Shown here in pieces: positions 10,560 through 22,249 of a DNA stretch of 64,000 nucleotides. Both the position numbers and the translations under genes were made by a program. The notes beneath the pieces are model-generated. The model saw only the letters and a program-made list of their open reading frames with translations, was not told where the DNA came from and searched no databases. Source of the DNA: Nematopogon swammerdamellus (taxonomy: Eukaryota; Arthropoda; Insecta; Lepidoptera; Adelidae). Location: positions 11,091,523 through 11,155,522 of the forward strand of contig OX336342.1 in the NCBI GenBank assembly GCA_946902875.1, written 5' to 3'. Each line of letters starts with the position of its first letter. Within the stretch, counting starts at the first letter, position 1.

Positions 10560-12179
10560 AATAATATTGAAAAATCACGTACCCGACCTTATACCATGAC
10601 ACTTTAATATTCCTCACGATCAGTTAGGCACTTAGTTTCGAATTTTCAAAAGGATTCACACCGCGCCGCGCCGCCCACGCCGCGCGGCCGCCGCGCCGCA
10701 CAGTGCAGCGTCCCGAAGAAAAGTCCGGACGTTTGACATTTTCTCAAATGTCCCAAAATAAAAAAAAAAATTACTATCGCCCATTCTACAGGATCATAGC
10801 TATAACAATGAATAGCTTTTATTTTTTTCACCATACTCTAACATTTTTTAATTTAATCCGGAAAAGACCTCTGCCAGGAAATTTCAATGTATTGCATTAA
10901 ATACGGTGAAATGTATTATTTTCTGTCGCCTTTCTTATTTAATATTTATTACTTTTGGGTAATAATGGGTTCAAATGGTATATCATAGAATATATAAATG
11001 TAAGCATATGGTCATTTTACTAAATAACGTAATTTTTATAGACTAGTTTTAGAGAATCGATAAAATAATCTGAAGTGAAATATTTAAACATCAAGAAAGT
11101 AAAAAGTCCAAAACGGTCCAAGAAATGATTATTGCTGCGTTATAGATTAGCTATTGGACTTTAGCCAGTATGAAAATGGTAGCCATATGCAGCCATATCT
11201 TATATACTTTTTATGTTTGTTTACGATCGCGCCTAGCCGCGCCTGACGCTCAAAACGGCCGCTCTTTGTTTTGGTGACACATCACATCACAGTATTGTAT
11301 TTTTATGGTGTTATACTGTTCTTATAACAACATCACAATGAGCACTATTACATACGTCTAATAAAATAACTTATTGGGGGTCGAGTATTTTAAAATATAT
11401 ATTTTAACGAGTCACCTTTAATTCTAATTTACTTTGATAATAGTTTATTAAGATCTCACAGTAGAAATTATTTTATACATCATGCACTATATCTTTATAC
11501 ATAATAGGTATATCGCATAATATGTATACTTAGCCGGTACTATAGTACCTTTATTTTTTGTGGTTTAAGAGATGAAACATAATTTAGTATAAAAGTGAAG
11601 AACTGGAACAATATTTTATTATTTTGTTTTAACACGACTACGTGCATACTGAAGCCATGTATCTACTGCAGCGAACCATTGATTTTTACGTTTTATTACG
11701 AGACAATTCTTTACCATTAAAATAATATATAATATATTATTGACTCAAAAAGTGCTGGAAGTAATTGTAGAATCCTTTACATCCGGAGAACGAGCGACGA
11801 TCAAGACTTGGCAGAATGTGCACCTGAAGTAAATAGAGTTTAGAATAGTACATAATTAATTAAGGTACTTATCTTGTCTAATTTCTCATAATAAATAAAA
11901 AAAAAAATCAATGTTTCGCTGCAGTAGATCCATGACATATCATTATTACGAATGTATTTTCTCTAGTTTATTTATAAACGTAGTTCCTCATTTCATTTAT
12001 TTTTTCTTTACTTTTTAATAGAAAAATATAAATATGTAGATTTAATTTTAGTACTAATTTAATTTCGAAAGTTTAATTATAATTTTGTTCAATTAATTTT
12101 CTAGTTATGATTATGACTACTCTTGTTTTTAATTAAAACTATACATATTTAAATATACTATCGATGTTATGAATTCATA
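10560..12179. other. Non-coding AT-rich stretch
   Basis: At 10660-10705 there is a short CCGCGCCGC-type GC block. The rest is AT-rich with no gene, hairpin or repeat family that I could tie to other parts of the window. Confidence 0.45.
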
Positions 12180-12268
12180 TATATCATCAATATCACCGTC
12201 AGCTCGGCAGCATTATCTGTCCGCGGTCACTGATGAACATAGGCTTCTCCCTAAGCATGCGATCTTTT
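12180..12268 (-). repeat. Decayed LINE-tail fragment
   Basis: The ATCATCA-rich start, a GTCCGCGGTCACTGATGAACATAGG block and CTTCTCCCTAAGC resemble the better copy at 18039-18330. It is strongly diverged, so the call is tentative. Confidence 0.3.
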
Positions 12269-12837
12269 ATGCAAACTTAATATAAATACATAATAGAAAA
12301 CTGTTGTAAAACTAAATAAAAAGCATTAAAATTTCTTTATTTTAATTTTTAACCTTTCCTGAATAAATAAAATAAATACCTGGAAACACACAAAAAAAAA
12401 GTCTTACGCACAGCGCATATTTTGAATTTCAAATTAAAATAACTATAAATACTATTGCTGCATTTTTTTTCAAATTTACAGAATTAGTAGCTAAACTATT
12501 CAAGATTATTCATGCAAAATTTCAGAGCATTATCTTGAAAAGTTTCGGAGAAATCAAGCGATGTCCGCAAAATCGTATTTTGGTTGCACTGTGCGCCGCA
12601 GGCTCCGTGGATACGCAGGCTCTACAAACTTCCTCCGAGCGGCTCGGAGGCGGTGTCGGCGGCGACGGCGGCGGCGTGACGGTGGGAGTGGAGACTAGGA
12701 GACGCCGCGAAGTATCAAAGTGCGATAAGTGTCGAGACACGCGTGGAATATGTGAGACAGGTAGACACCGCACTCGGCGCCGCCTACCTCTACACTTCCA
12801 CGCACGTTTCTTGTAAGTTTACGCGGAGAAAAGGCCT
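12269..12837. other. Non-coding stretch with a GC-rich patch
   Basis: The GGCGGTGTCGGCGGCGACGG-type patch at 12640-12690 keeps frames open on both strands by composition. No domain or conserved start is visible. Confidence 0.4.
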
Positions 12838-13119
12838 AATGTAAAGGCCGAGCTGCGTTCAGGTAAACGATATATTTCCTCGAACAAAGTCACTAAGCGT
12901 TTACGTTAACGATATATACTTTCTCGAAAACAGTAAGTCAGTAAGGGCGATGCCGAAGGCCGAGCTACGTTCGCGTGTACCACATATTCTCCAAGAAGTA
13001 CGTCCACCACGGGCGAGGCTAAGTGTCGAGCTGCATTCAGGTAAAGGGTATATTTTGCTCTCTCGAAAAAATCAACTCCCAAACATAACAGATCACATTG
13101 GTGGAAACCCTATGTATAT
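12838..13119 (+). repeat. Fragment of the GC-rich minisatellite of the Helitron-like family
   Basis: About three diverged units of GGCCGAGCTGCGTTCAGGTAA-type sequence (near 12848, 12955 and 13017) match the array monomers of 24598-26980. The flank continues past the LINE insertion at 13120-13508 into sequence resembling 13640-13690. Confidence 0.55.
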
Positions 13120-13508
13120 ACATACATACATAGCGTCACGCCTGTTTCCCGGTGGGGTAGGCAGAGACAACGGATCTGCACGTGCCACGATCCTGACACA
13201 CCTCTGCCGCCTCTTCCACTCCCATAATGTTCTTCATGCATGCTCGTCGGTTACGGGTACTACGCACTTGCCCCTTTTTGAGCACATGCCCGATCTGGTC
13301 CAGATACGTGCGTCTAGGGCGACCCTTCCCGACTCTTCCACTCACATTTGCTTCATAAATTTCTTTCGTTAGTCTCCTATCATCTATTCTTCCAACATGA
13401 CCGAACCACCGAAGCATCCCTTTCTCAATCCTTGTCACTATATCTTCTTTCAGCCCACAGCGTTCTCGCACTACACTATTTCTCAATCTATCTTTCATTG
13501 TAACTCCG
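13120..13508 (-). pseudogene. 5'-truncated LINE: C-terminal tail of a reverse-transcriptase ORF
   Basis: The minus-strand frame 13136-13498 (120 codons) reads [12 protein letters not shown]..., [28 protein letters not shown] and [10 protein letters not shown] recognise this as the tail end of a reverse-transcriptase polyprotein common in lepidopteran LINEs (RTE-like; clade uncertain). Catalytic motifs are absent because the copy is 5'-truncated, as usual for target-primed insertion. A short (ATGT)n tail lies at 13120-13132 on the minus strand. TGTATAT at 13113-13119 and 13509-13515 is a plausible 7-bp target duplication. A shorter piece of the same family is at 30033-30135. Confidence 0.7.
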
Positions 13509-13515
13509 TGTATAT

Positions 13516-14672
13516 TGATTAAGTATTTTTCGAATAAATCACAAGAGCAAACCTATTCTAATGCTTGTATTTTTCCAACTGTATGCTTCCAACTATACTA
13601 CTCAACCACTATCAAATATGGCGTAATTGAATAGGATCGCAGATCATTTGGTGAGAAATCTATGTAAATAACTTCAGTAGTTTTCGAGTAAATCACAGGA
13701 TAGCTAACCGAATCGTTCGATTTTTTCCGACTGCGTTCACATCCGACCCCACAATTAATGGCGTGATCTATAATAGCCTAAACCTGGCGCAGATATGTCG
13801 CATTAGATAAGCAAAAACCGCAAGCGAATAAGTGGAGACGCTCTTGAGTTATACACGAACATATATACACACACACACAGAGACAGACGGCAGTCTTTGA
13901 ATCCTAATATATGCGTAGGGACATAATCTTGGAATGCACAACGGCTATGTTTTTAATGGAATATGAACTTACAAAAACATGAAAGTGCCAGAATGAAAGT
14001 GTACACCAAAGCACTTTACATGACCTTTTCAAAAATCTAGTCATAGCATCTGGTATATTTAAAAAGATAATAAAAACAGAGTGTATGCACATTTTTGCAT
14101 GGACGCCATAATATTTTGAAAATGTGGTAACTTTGAAATTCTCACCATAAACGCATATACTAGCTGCTCGCGTCGTTGGATATGGGTAGAGAGAGACGGA
14201 GGAAAGTGGGAGCCCAGTTTCTTTCTGGCAAGATGCGCGCGTCCTAGTGTAAGAAGATCCGCGACGCGGCGGCGCGCGCCTAGAGCCGGCCCGGGGGCGG
14301 ACTCCTGCACATTATTCAGAGAGAATCGAATGTGGATTTAAATTTGGAATGATGGCGATTTATTCGAATTTCATCCACTCTAATGTAGTGCCGGTGCGGT
14401 GTGAGGTCTGCACAGGGCTTCTGGTTATTGAAGTATCTGAATATATTCGTGTTTCCTTTGTACGTTTATCTCGAGAGTTCGGTTTAAATAATGGCTTTCA
14501 TAAAATATAGTTGGACTAAAGAAACTTATGCGTTTGATTATATTTGATTGCGTTGGCAAAAATAGAAAAGCATATAAAGTAACATACGTAGCATATTTAT
14601 ATGTATTAGGCACGGCGCTTGATCAGTAAAGAGTAGGCAGCAGCACATAAGAGCCTTTAATTTTATTAATAA
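13516..14672. other. Non-coding stretch
   Basis: Two related stretches (about 13515-13545 and 13640-13690) share TTTCGA-TAAATCACA wording and belong to the Helitron-like flank. Short CA-rich tract at about 13865-13880. GC-rich patch at 14225-14300. No gene is supported. Confidence 0.4.
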
Positions 14673-14689
14673 CTAGCTGAGCCCGCGGC

Positions 14690-15010
14690 TCCGCTCGCGT
14701 GAAATTCGTATTCCAAAGAAGAATGTAAGTAACTAAGGGTGAGGCCGAAGGCCGAGCTGCGTTCAGGTAATCGATAAACCTTCTTAAAGAAAGTAACTAA
14801 CTAAGGGCGAGGCCGAAGGCCGAGCTGCTTTCAGGTAAACGATAAATCTTTCTCAAATAAAGGAAGTAAGTAAGGGCGAGGCCGAAGGCCGAGCTGCGTT
14901 CAGGAAGACGATAAACCTTCTGGAAGAAAGGAAGGAACTAAGTGCGAGGCCGAATGCCGAGCTCCGTTCAGGTAAACCAAAAACCCTCTTCCGCCTTCGG
15001 GCCTCGCCCT
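14690..15010 (+). repeat. Minisatellite array, about 5 units (copy A, outer)
   Basis: Units of about 67-72 bp contain GGCGAGGCCGAAGGCCGAGC and TAAACCTTCT-GAAAGAAAG. They are oriented opposite to the units at 15640-16165, so the two arrays could pair as a long stem. Confidence 0.75.
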
Positions 15011-15111
15011 TAAAGACTTCCTTTCTTCGATAGAATATAATATCGTTTACTCAATCTATTTATTTCATAAAAATACAAAAGTAATATTAATAACTAAAGA
15101 ATTAAACCTAC

Positions 15112-15537
15112 CTAACAAACATTAAAATAACTATCAAAACGGGCATTTTCAAATGTTCTTAGAGCACTTGCGGCATTACCCCGCTGGATGGCAAGGCTTA
15201 CTATTCCTTTGAATCAAGTACATAAGCCCTTGATGACGGGACACCAGTTGCGTCAACCAGCTCAAGCCTCTTTTGGCTTCACTGCTCCACGGACCGAGGG
15301 TTTCAACCGCAAACGCAACAGATTCGAAATCTTGAATTATATTTCTATATTTGCTGCGTTTGAGGCTCTCCACCCCAGCCTCGGCCGCGCCAGCCGCTCT
15401 TGAAGATGTCCTAACGTGACTTGGAGCCAATGAGAACAAAAGTGGCGTCCCACATCAAAGAACTACCCTTAGTCCATGGCACTAAGGTGATAGCATCGGG
15501 CCTCTTTCCATCCAGCCGGGAATAACCGCGAGGTTCT
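15112..15537 (-). pseudogene. Captured C-terminal end of a LINE reverse transcriptase (copy A)
   Basis: The minus-strand reading starts EPRGYSRLDGKRPDAITLVPW and WDATF, shifts frame near 15425, continues as APSHVRTSSRAAGA, then KYRNIIQDFESVAFAVETLG PWSSEAK. After another shift it ends AIQRGNAASALRTF before a TAG at 15112-15114. The order DGKRPD - LVPW - WDAT - APSH - VETLGPW - IQRGNAAS is the tail found in a widespread metazoan non-LTR reverse-transcriptase family. No polymerase motifs are included. It sits in the middle of the Helitron-like copy, between the two arrays, and the same segment is in copy B (26154-26548), so the capture preceded the copying. Frameshifts make it non-coding. Confidence 0.7.
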
Positions 15538-15639
15538 AGGATGCACGGTATATTTGCCGTTAGAAGCGTGGACTTTATAATAAAATTTAAATTAAATTAA
15601 CTCAATTTTAATATTAATTAACTTTATTCGAGATGGTTT

Positions 15640-16165
15640 AGCTTCTTCCTGAACGCAGCTCGGCCTTCGGCCTCGCCCTTAGTTGCTTGCTTTCTTCGAG
15701 ATGGTTTATCATTTGTCAGAACGTAGCTCGGCCTTCGGCCTCGCCTTAGTTGCTTACTTTCTTCAAGATGGTTTAGCTTCTTCCTGAACGCAGCTCGGCC
15801 TTCGGCCTCGCCCTTAGTTACTTGCTTTCTTCGAGATGGTTTTTCAATTATCCGAACGTAGCTCGGCCTTCGGCCTCGCCTTAGTTACTTACTTTCTTCA
15901 AGATGGTTTAGCTTCTTCCTGAACGCAGCTCGGCCTGCGGCCTCGCCCATAGTTACTTACTTTCTTCGAGAAGGTTTATGGTCTTCCAGAATAGAGCTCG
16001 GCCTTCGGCCTCGCCCTTAGTTACTTACTTTCTTCAAAAATGTTTTTCTTCTTCCTGAACTCAGCTCCGCCTTCCGCCTCGCCCTTAGTTACTTTCATCG
16101 AGAAAGAATATCGTTTACGTGAGCGCAGATCCGCCTTCGGGCCCGCCTTTAGTTACTTACTTTCT
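15640..16165 (-). repeat. Minisatellite array, about 8 units (copy A, inner)
   Basis: Units of about 67 bp read GCTCGGCCTTCGGCCTCGCC on the plus strand, with TTAGTTACTTACTTTCTTC spacers. Their orientation is inverted relative to 14690-15010. The homologous array in copy B has about ten units, so unit number has changed since the copies separated. Confidence 0.75.
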
Positions 16166-16970
16166 TTTTTTTAAATACGAATTTCACGCGAGCGAAGCCG
16201 CGGGCAACAGATATATAAATTTTATTGCACCAATGACAGCGACATAACTTCGACTTTCAATTATTATTTTTATTTATCAAACAATTTGTCACCGGCCAGC
16301 TCACGTCGAGATGACAGTTCTCCGTTGTCAACATGACATTTAAAATAGTTTTTTACCTTTACTTTGGATTAGGTGATTTTTATTATATTTTTTAATTATT
16401 ATGTTCATCCGGGATATACACTGTCACTATAAAAAGTTTTGTCAAATTCCGTTCAGTGGTTTTTGCGAGATGCGCGTACAAATAGACATTTTTGCATTTA
16501 CGATTTTATGATATGTATAGAAAGAATAGATATGTATAGACTATTGTGTTCAAGTTATAAAAAAGAAGAACTGTCATTTTCGTTGTATCTACTTATTTTT
16601 AAATTTCGAATGAATATTTTATTCAAATTGTATTTGCTGACAGTTCTCAAGATATAATTATGCACTTTGGACTACGTGATTTTAAACGCGCAATAATGTT
16701 TATAATTGTTAATTTTATTTTTATTTTTGTTATTTTTTTTTACGTATTATGTTAACCCGGCATATAAACTGCCACTATACAAAGTTTCGTCTAATTCCGT
16801 TCAGTGGTTTTTGCGTGATGCGCGTACAGACAAACAAACAAACAAACAAAAATTTTAAAAACTGTTCTAACATGTTCAGTATCTCATTTTAAGCCACCCT
16901 GGTTAGTTTTTTTCCGAATACATTCAATGTACAGACTTTCTTACCTCTACGATTTTATTATATGTATAGA

Positions 16971-18036
16971 CTACTATTTTAGTTGCATATTTAATATTGA
17001 CTTTATTTTTAATAATTCTATTAATCGATTCTTATTAGAAGAACAAATAATGGAATTAATTTGAACAAGTTTACCAGCTATACATAAGGCAATTATATTA
17101 TAATTTATTTGTTTATTGTTACAATTTACAACCACAGGGATGGTAGTAATCAATGGTAGATACACATAGCAAATTACGGAATAAATCTCGAACTAAACTA
17201 TACAATAAACCAATTTAATCAATGCGTATAAAATATTAAAACAATTTAAAATATTAGTAAATAAAATTCAATAATAGTTACCTACCTAATCAATATAACA
17301 AAATACATGTAATCAGTGGATAAAAAAAATAATTTAATCTTAAATACTATAGCCAAATACAAGAAAATAATTATTACCTATAGCATTACATATTATAATT
17401 CATCTTGTATCAAAATAGAATAAAGTAAAGAAAAAATATTCGTGAAAATGAATATAAAATCGAAAATATTATATCATAAAATATTATAGGCATATGCCTA
17501 AAAGTCAAAATGTCATAAAATATTCATTTAGTAAATACATTTTTTCTATTAAAGGGCTCCCACCGCCCGCACCCCAACCAATCAACCGGTGCATGCAACC
17601 CTCCTTTTTCTTAATTTGTTTAATTGTAATAGTTATATTTCATTTAAAGTTTATTTTATTATAATTATTTTTAAGATAGTTTTAATGTAAATTCTTCTTT
17701 CCTTTGGTGTCACATTGATGTATTTAAATATTATACTATTTCCTTTACAAAAAAAAAATATCATTCAATAAAAAAATCCTCAATTCATTTTTATTGTTCG
17801 TAGTTTCAGCACTTTTTTTACAATATTTGGTAATTATTGCAAATTTCTATAGATAAATAGTTGTAGCTTTTGTGTTAATTTTTACCTTCAGTAAAGTTAA
17901 GCTTATTTCTCTCTTATTATTTTGTCTTATTATTGAGTATTTATTTTGATTGTTGATATGATCAGTTTTCTCCAGACAATAGCTTGGGGAATAGGATCAC
18001 AAACATTGGCTTGGCTTGTTTTGGATTTTAAATTTC

Positions 18037-18038
<2 letters not shown>
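16971..18038. other. Very AT-rich non-coding stretch
   Basis: Long A/T runs, no supported gene, no repeat partner seen elsewhere in the window. A short GC-rich island lies at 17555-17605. Confidence 0.45.
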
Positions 18039-18076
<38 letters not shown>

Positions 18077-18330
18077 GCCTGTATCGGTCCACTGCTGGAC
18101 ATATGCCTCTCCCAAGGCTCGCCACCACACGCGGTCTTCCGCTCTTCTCATCCATCCACTCCCGGCTACCTTTTTTAGGTCATCTTTTTTAAATTTCTTA
18201 CGTAGTTTTATTGTGTAAATGTGTTTTGGTTGGTTGTTGCATGTGGGCGACATCTCTGACTCCGTACCTGGTGCCCTCATTACGTATGCCCTCGGGCCGC
18301 GGCACATCCATCGGCCCGCTATCGTCCCGA
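18039..18330 (-). repeat. LINE 3'-end fragment with (ATC)n tail
   Basis: A (CAT)n/(ATC)n run at 18039-18076 leads into CAGCCTGTATCGGTCCACTG, CTGGACATATGCCTCTCCCA and a CACGCGGTCTTCC block. This combination is a familiar LINE-type 3' end in Lepidoptera, with the trinucleotide run as its tail on the minus strand. The His-rich frame across the run is an artefact of the microsatellite. Confidence 0.5.
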
Positions 18331-20578
18331 GGCGGGGCGGCTCCAGCTAGCTAGCTGACTCCGACAACTTCTTAAACCTCCGCACAACTCGCTACAACTT
18401 GCTTTCCTCCTTTTGTTTTCAATTATTAATTAATATCTGCAAAGTTAGGCTCATTCGTGTATTGTTACTCGGCAGAAAGTTTCCAGCGGCGCCCGGAGCC
18501 GGGTTTAAAAGGAACTCGATACAATGGGCTCAGGCTTCAGCGATCCGCGACACGACTGCGAACACAGATTGTACATTTTGTGAAAAATGATCCGAGTGGA
18601 GCGGCTGTCGATTCCGCGCTCACTTCATTTGAGAGTATTAAAGTTTGAGGACATTGAGAAGGCTGTCCCTTCTCAATGTTCGCGACTACATTTAAATATA
18701 GTAGGTGCCTTTTATTTATGCAGGGAAATTATACTTTAACGTTGAAATTATACTTGAATCATTGATTGTATATTCAATGTATTTGCAATTTTTCATAATA
18801 TGTCTTACGCTCAAAAGCCGAATACTAATTACACAAATTAGGGATTAGGATAGTGCGTACCTACTAATGGTAGTTGCAGTATCATCTATTCTATTATTAG
18901 GAAGAAATTACAGCAAACTTTGAAATGAATGTGAAATAAAAGCGTCCACCCATGTTTGTGCCATTTCCCCAAAGCAGCATGCCGTAAAACCAGTATATGT
19001 ACAAAATATTTTCTTTGTTCACTGACGAAGAACACTTTCAGTCCTCGGCCATGCTTCCTGTGGTCGCGCCGTCTGTCTGTCTGTTCGAACTTCGACACAT
19101 GTTACCGCTAACCATCTTTGATTGCTCTCTTGATTGGCCCGGGCGAGTGCTGGACCCGATGTTGCAGCGTTTATCTTCTCAATTTGATAAATTGGACCCT
19201 CCATTAGGTATAGCGAAAGACAGGGAACGGTCTCGTAAAGCTGCGGGGACGATTTCATGGACGGATTAGAATGTATGTAGGTAGTTAAGAATGGAAAATT
19301 GAACAGAATTAGAATAATTCTTATTCTGTTCAATTTATTATTTAATCAATTTATTAATGTCAATAAAATCAAACATGTAAGAAACGCAATAGGAGTTAAT
19401 TAAAATTGGTTTAAGCTTGAACAATGTTGTCCGTGTTTTGAAGTCTGTGTTTTGAAAATACTGTCAGATCTATCCCTTGCAAAGTCAGGTGTAGAATTAT
19501 GTCAACATTGGACGTTAGAAGAGTTTCTTTTCTTTAATGAAATCGTCATTGAATATGCGTCACTTAACAGTGGGGAATAAAATTCTCGACTGTCACACTA
19601 GTGTAACAAAATGGTGTGACGGTTAGTCAGCACCCGAACTATCTTTGCTACTGACAGTGAATACATACTTGAAGGAACAAGTGAGAAAAGAGGTTCACTA
19701 AACCTCTTCATGGTGAATAATATGCAATTAGCGTTTCCGAACAACGAAGCGTTCGTCGCGAATTCACAAATTTTGGGGTGGCGTTTTTATAAAAAATCTG
19801 TTTACTAGCGAAGTACGCACTCGCGTGGAGCAGGCCTCTTCAGCACAAACACATCTCCGAGTTACGATCAAATGGCGAAACAGTTATCCCATTACCGTCT
19901 GATCATTTATTAGCGTGTTTTTGTCCGCAGCTCGTTTACGGACAGCCTCTGCCGATGTATCAGTAAATCACTTAATGGTCGTAAAGCACGAACTACACGT
20001 ACCGGGCGAGCCCCCGCCACACCCTCCGCCGCCTCACAGCCCAGGACGCCCCGCCGCCACGTCGCGCCTCCGCCGCTGCCGGCCACTTATAGGTACTCTA
20101 CTTACCGGGCCTAATGTACGTACATACCTAGGGCACAGATTACTTAATAGTTACTTCGTAACAGATAAATCACTCCATAGAAAATGTTCCTACCTTCGGG
20201 CTTTAATAGCCTACTGTTTCACATCGCCAATCGCTGCGTGCGAAAATGTACCTTAACGATCGAGTGTAAAGTGTTTATTGCTTTGCAGCTGCGCGCAGTT
20301 TCGTGGGCGAGCGTCTATGTATACTTCGCGCGGCTGACGAATTTGTACTGAAAAAGACCGCCGGAGGTCCGTCGGGCGATAGGTAGTTAGCGCGCGCAAG
20401 TACATAGAGTGCGTGAGGCCTGCCTAGGGTACCGTCGGATCGTCGAGTGTGACAGGGCTCTTCAACCCGTCTCCGATTTTAAAGCCAATGTACATATATT
20501 AATGTAAGTACCTATGCTTCTAGAACTTCAGTACTTCCTTAGACACATAGAAGTACAGTCCGTTCAAAACATGTTTTT
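18331..20578. other. Non-coding stretch with small hairpins
   Basis: An 11-bp stem lies at 18648-18676 (ACATTGAGAAG / CTTCTCAATGT), and a 41-bp near-palindrome at 19296-19336 (AAATTGAACAGAAT / ATTCTGTTCAATTT arms). A GC-rich patch lies at 20000-20085. No gene is supported. Confidence 0.45.
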
Positions 20579-20695
20579 TTTTTATGGAACCTGACACGGT
20601 TGGCTACATCACCTACAACATCCGTGATGTCAGCCCATAACACCGGGTGAACTTGGTGCCACGTCAGTGCTTCCCTTCGGTCGTGCGATGTGATG
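20579..20695 (-). repeat. SINE-5S 3' fragment (minus)
   Basis: The T-run and CTGACACGGTTGGCTACATC tail to TTCCCTTCGGTCGTGC; it lacks the head and middle (compare 35591-35976). Confidence 0.65.
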
Positions 20696-21006
20696 CAAAG
20701 GGAATTAAGTATGAACTACCCCTGGAACTGTAATTGTACCATAGTTATATGTACACTAACCGTACCGATCGGTACAGCTACAGATGCACCCCAAATATAA
20801 AACTATTATTAAGACTTTAATAAGCTTTATTTAATTCAATCTAGTATGTGATAATTAGGACACATGTATGTCATATTAAATCAAAAAATGCATACAGGTT
20901 AATTTTCTGCTCCAAGTTCAGATATTTTTTGGCGTGATGATGTCACGTCTTATAAATTGATGAACACCGGCTGCACGCACGAAGAAGTGTAACGTTCCAT
21001 CTAAAC

Positions 21007-21067
21007 CTGTGTGTGCAAGCGAGAGCGCGATAGAGACCTGTGTGTGCAAGCGAGAGCGCGATAGAGA
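21007..21067 (+). repeat. Tandem duplication of about 30 bp
   Basis: CCTGTGTGTGCAAGCGAGAG followed by CGCGATAGAGA is present twice in direct succession. Confidence 0.7.
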
Positions 21068-21111
21068 GACATATACAATAGTAGAAAATACAAAATATAT
21101 TTCTCCGTCTT

Positions 21112-21190
21112 TTGCGAGCCTCGAACCCGCGGTCCCTGCCACCATCACTGACCAAACGTGTTATCCACGCGGGCTATCGACCGTGTACGT
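21112..21190 (-). repeat. tRNA-like sequence with A and B boxes
   Basis: On the minus strand, TAGCCCGCGTGG fits the A box and GGGTTCGAGGCT approximates the B box (consensus GGTTCGANNCC), at a spacing reasonable for a tRNA-derived Pol III promoter. I do not see a fully paired acceptor stem, so I call it a tRNA-derived repeat. Confidence 0.45.
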
Positions 21191-21756
21191 ATCGCTGCAA
21201 ATTTTCTCAACAGTATGTGAATAATTTCATGGAGCGACATCTAGCGTCCACATCTAGCGTCAATATTAAATTAAATACTTCAGCCAGCAGTATACTTGAT
21301 TTAGCAGTTAGGTAATTGTTGCAACGTTGAACATGTAGATGGCGTTATGTAGGTTTTTTAAATATAAATTAAACAAAAATTAATAGTCGTTATTTTCTCA
21401 TATTTTTTATTAGTTATTATCTTAAAATTAAATTAATTTTACATGGTAAATATCCGCCGGAACTGATTTACTTTATGACATCATCACGTAAAACTATCGT
21501 CCGTAAAGCAACTTTACAGACAACCAATTTTTTCACGTTCCTTACGCGCACATTTTTTTGTATACCTCTCTTTTGGTATAGGGAAGAGAAAGTCGACCCA
21601 TCTAAATTGTCTGTGGTAGTCAGCGCAGCAGATGGCCTTTTTTTATTCATGATACTCCCAATACTTTCTTGCGGGCTCGTGGTCAAATTTCACCATGTGA
21701 AACGATCTTCCAAGAAGAACAAAGACCGTTTCGTCCAAGAAGAAGCGACGGTTCTT

Positions 21757-21905
21757 GAATTTTTTAGGGTTCCTTATATCGAAAGAGGAAAGAACCGAGC
21801 CCTTATGGGATTACTTTCTTGTCTGTCTGTCCGTCTGTCACAGCTTATTTTATCCGAATCTACTTACTGGACGAAAAAAGTATAAATAAATTTTGTACAT
21901 ATTTG
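21757..21905 (+). repeat. D-repeat 5' part
   Basis: TTTTTTAGGGTTCC start, CTTGTCTGTCTGTCCGTCTG and CACAGCTTATTTTATCCGAA, matching the variant at 44540-44895. It is cut off before the TACGGAACCC end. Confidence 0.6.
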
Positions 21906-21966
21906 TGGTACCGACCCAGTGGGCTACAAGTTTAATCCTACCACCTAGTAAGGGACAAGGGAAGAA
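21906..21966 (-). repeat. SINE-B fragment
   Basis: GTGGTACCGACCCAGTGGGC and CCTACCACCTAGTAAGGG modules match 59090-59130. Confidence 0.5.
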
Positions 21967-22224
21967 AGTAATACTGACAACTGACATACGTCAACTAATA
22001 AAAGTTAATCGGTGATGATAATGAACCCATCCTCCAATTTTTTAGATCTCGGAAGGTTCTGACCCATTTTCTACGAACCATTAATTAAAATTATTGTTTC
22101 GACCCCCTTTATTGGATTTTTTTTACAAAATAACATTGTGGGAAAATCATAGATACACTCCGAACGCGAAAATGGACTTGGGTAGTATTACCCGAACTAA
22201 TACTTACCCTTCATAAATGGTAGT

Positions 22225-22248
22225 CCCCCCCCCCCCCCCCCCCCCCCC
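22225..22248 (+). repeat. 24-bp poly-C run
   Basis: Uninterrupted C run. Homopolymer length is likely to be polymorphic or uncertain in the assembly. Confidence 0.8.
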
Positions 22249-22249
22249 T

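Larger units (their letters stand above)
14673..16970 (-). mobile_element. Helitron-like element, copy A (minus)
   Basis: On the minus strand it runs from TCTATACATATAA (ending at 16970) to a CTAG terminus at 14673-14676, next to a T on that strand. Just inside the terminus is GCCGCGGGC, preceded by CACGCGAGCGGA. TC start, CTAG end and the A/T insertion context are Helitron hallmarks, although the base before the TC here is G. There are no Rep/helicase genes, so it is non-autonomous. Order on the minus strand: two tandem leader units, an array of about eight 67-bp monomers, a core with a captured LINE C-terminus, and a second array of about five monomers in inverted orientation. Copy B (24598-26980) is its inverted homologue along the whole length. 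Confidence 0.65.

Noticed and set aside
15188..15403. 71-codon plus-strand frame in Helitron-like copy A
   Set aside because: Antisense of the captured LINE C-terminus, which reads on the minus strand.
17946..18218. Poly-His frame that looks like a metal-binding tract
   Set aside because: It is the translation of a (CAT)n microsatellite tail of a LINE fragment.
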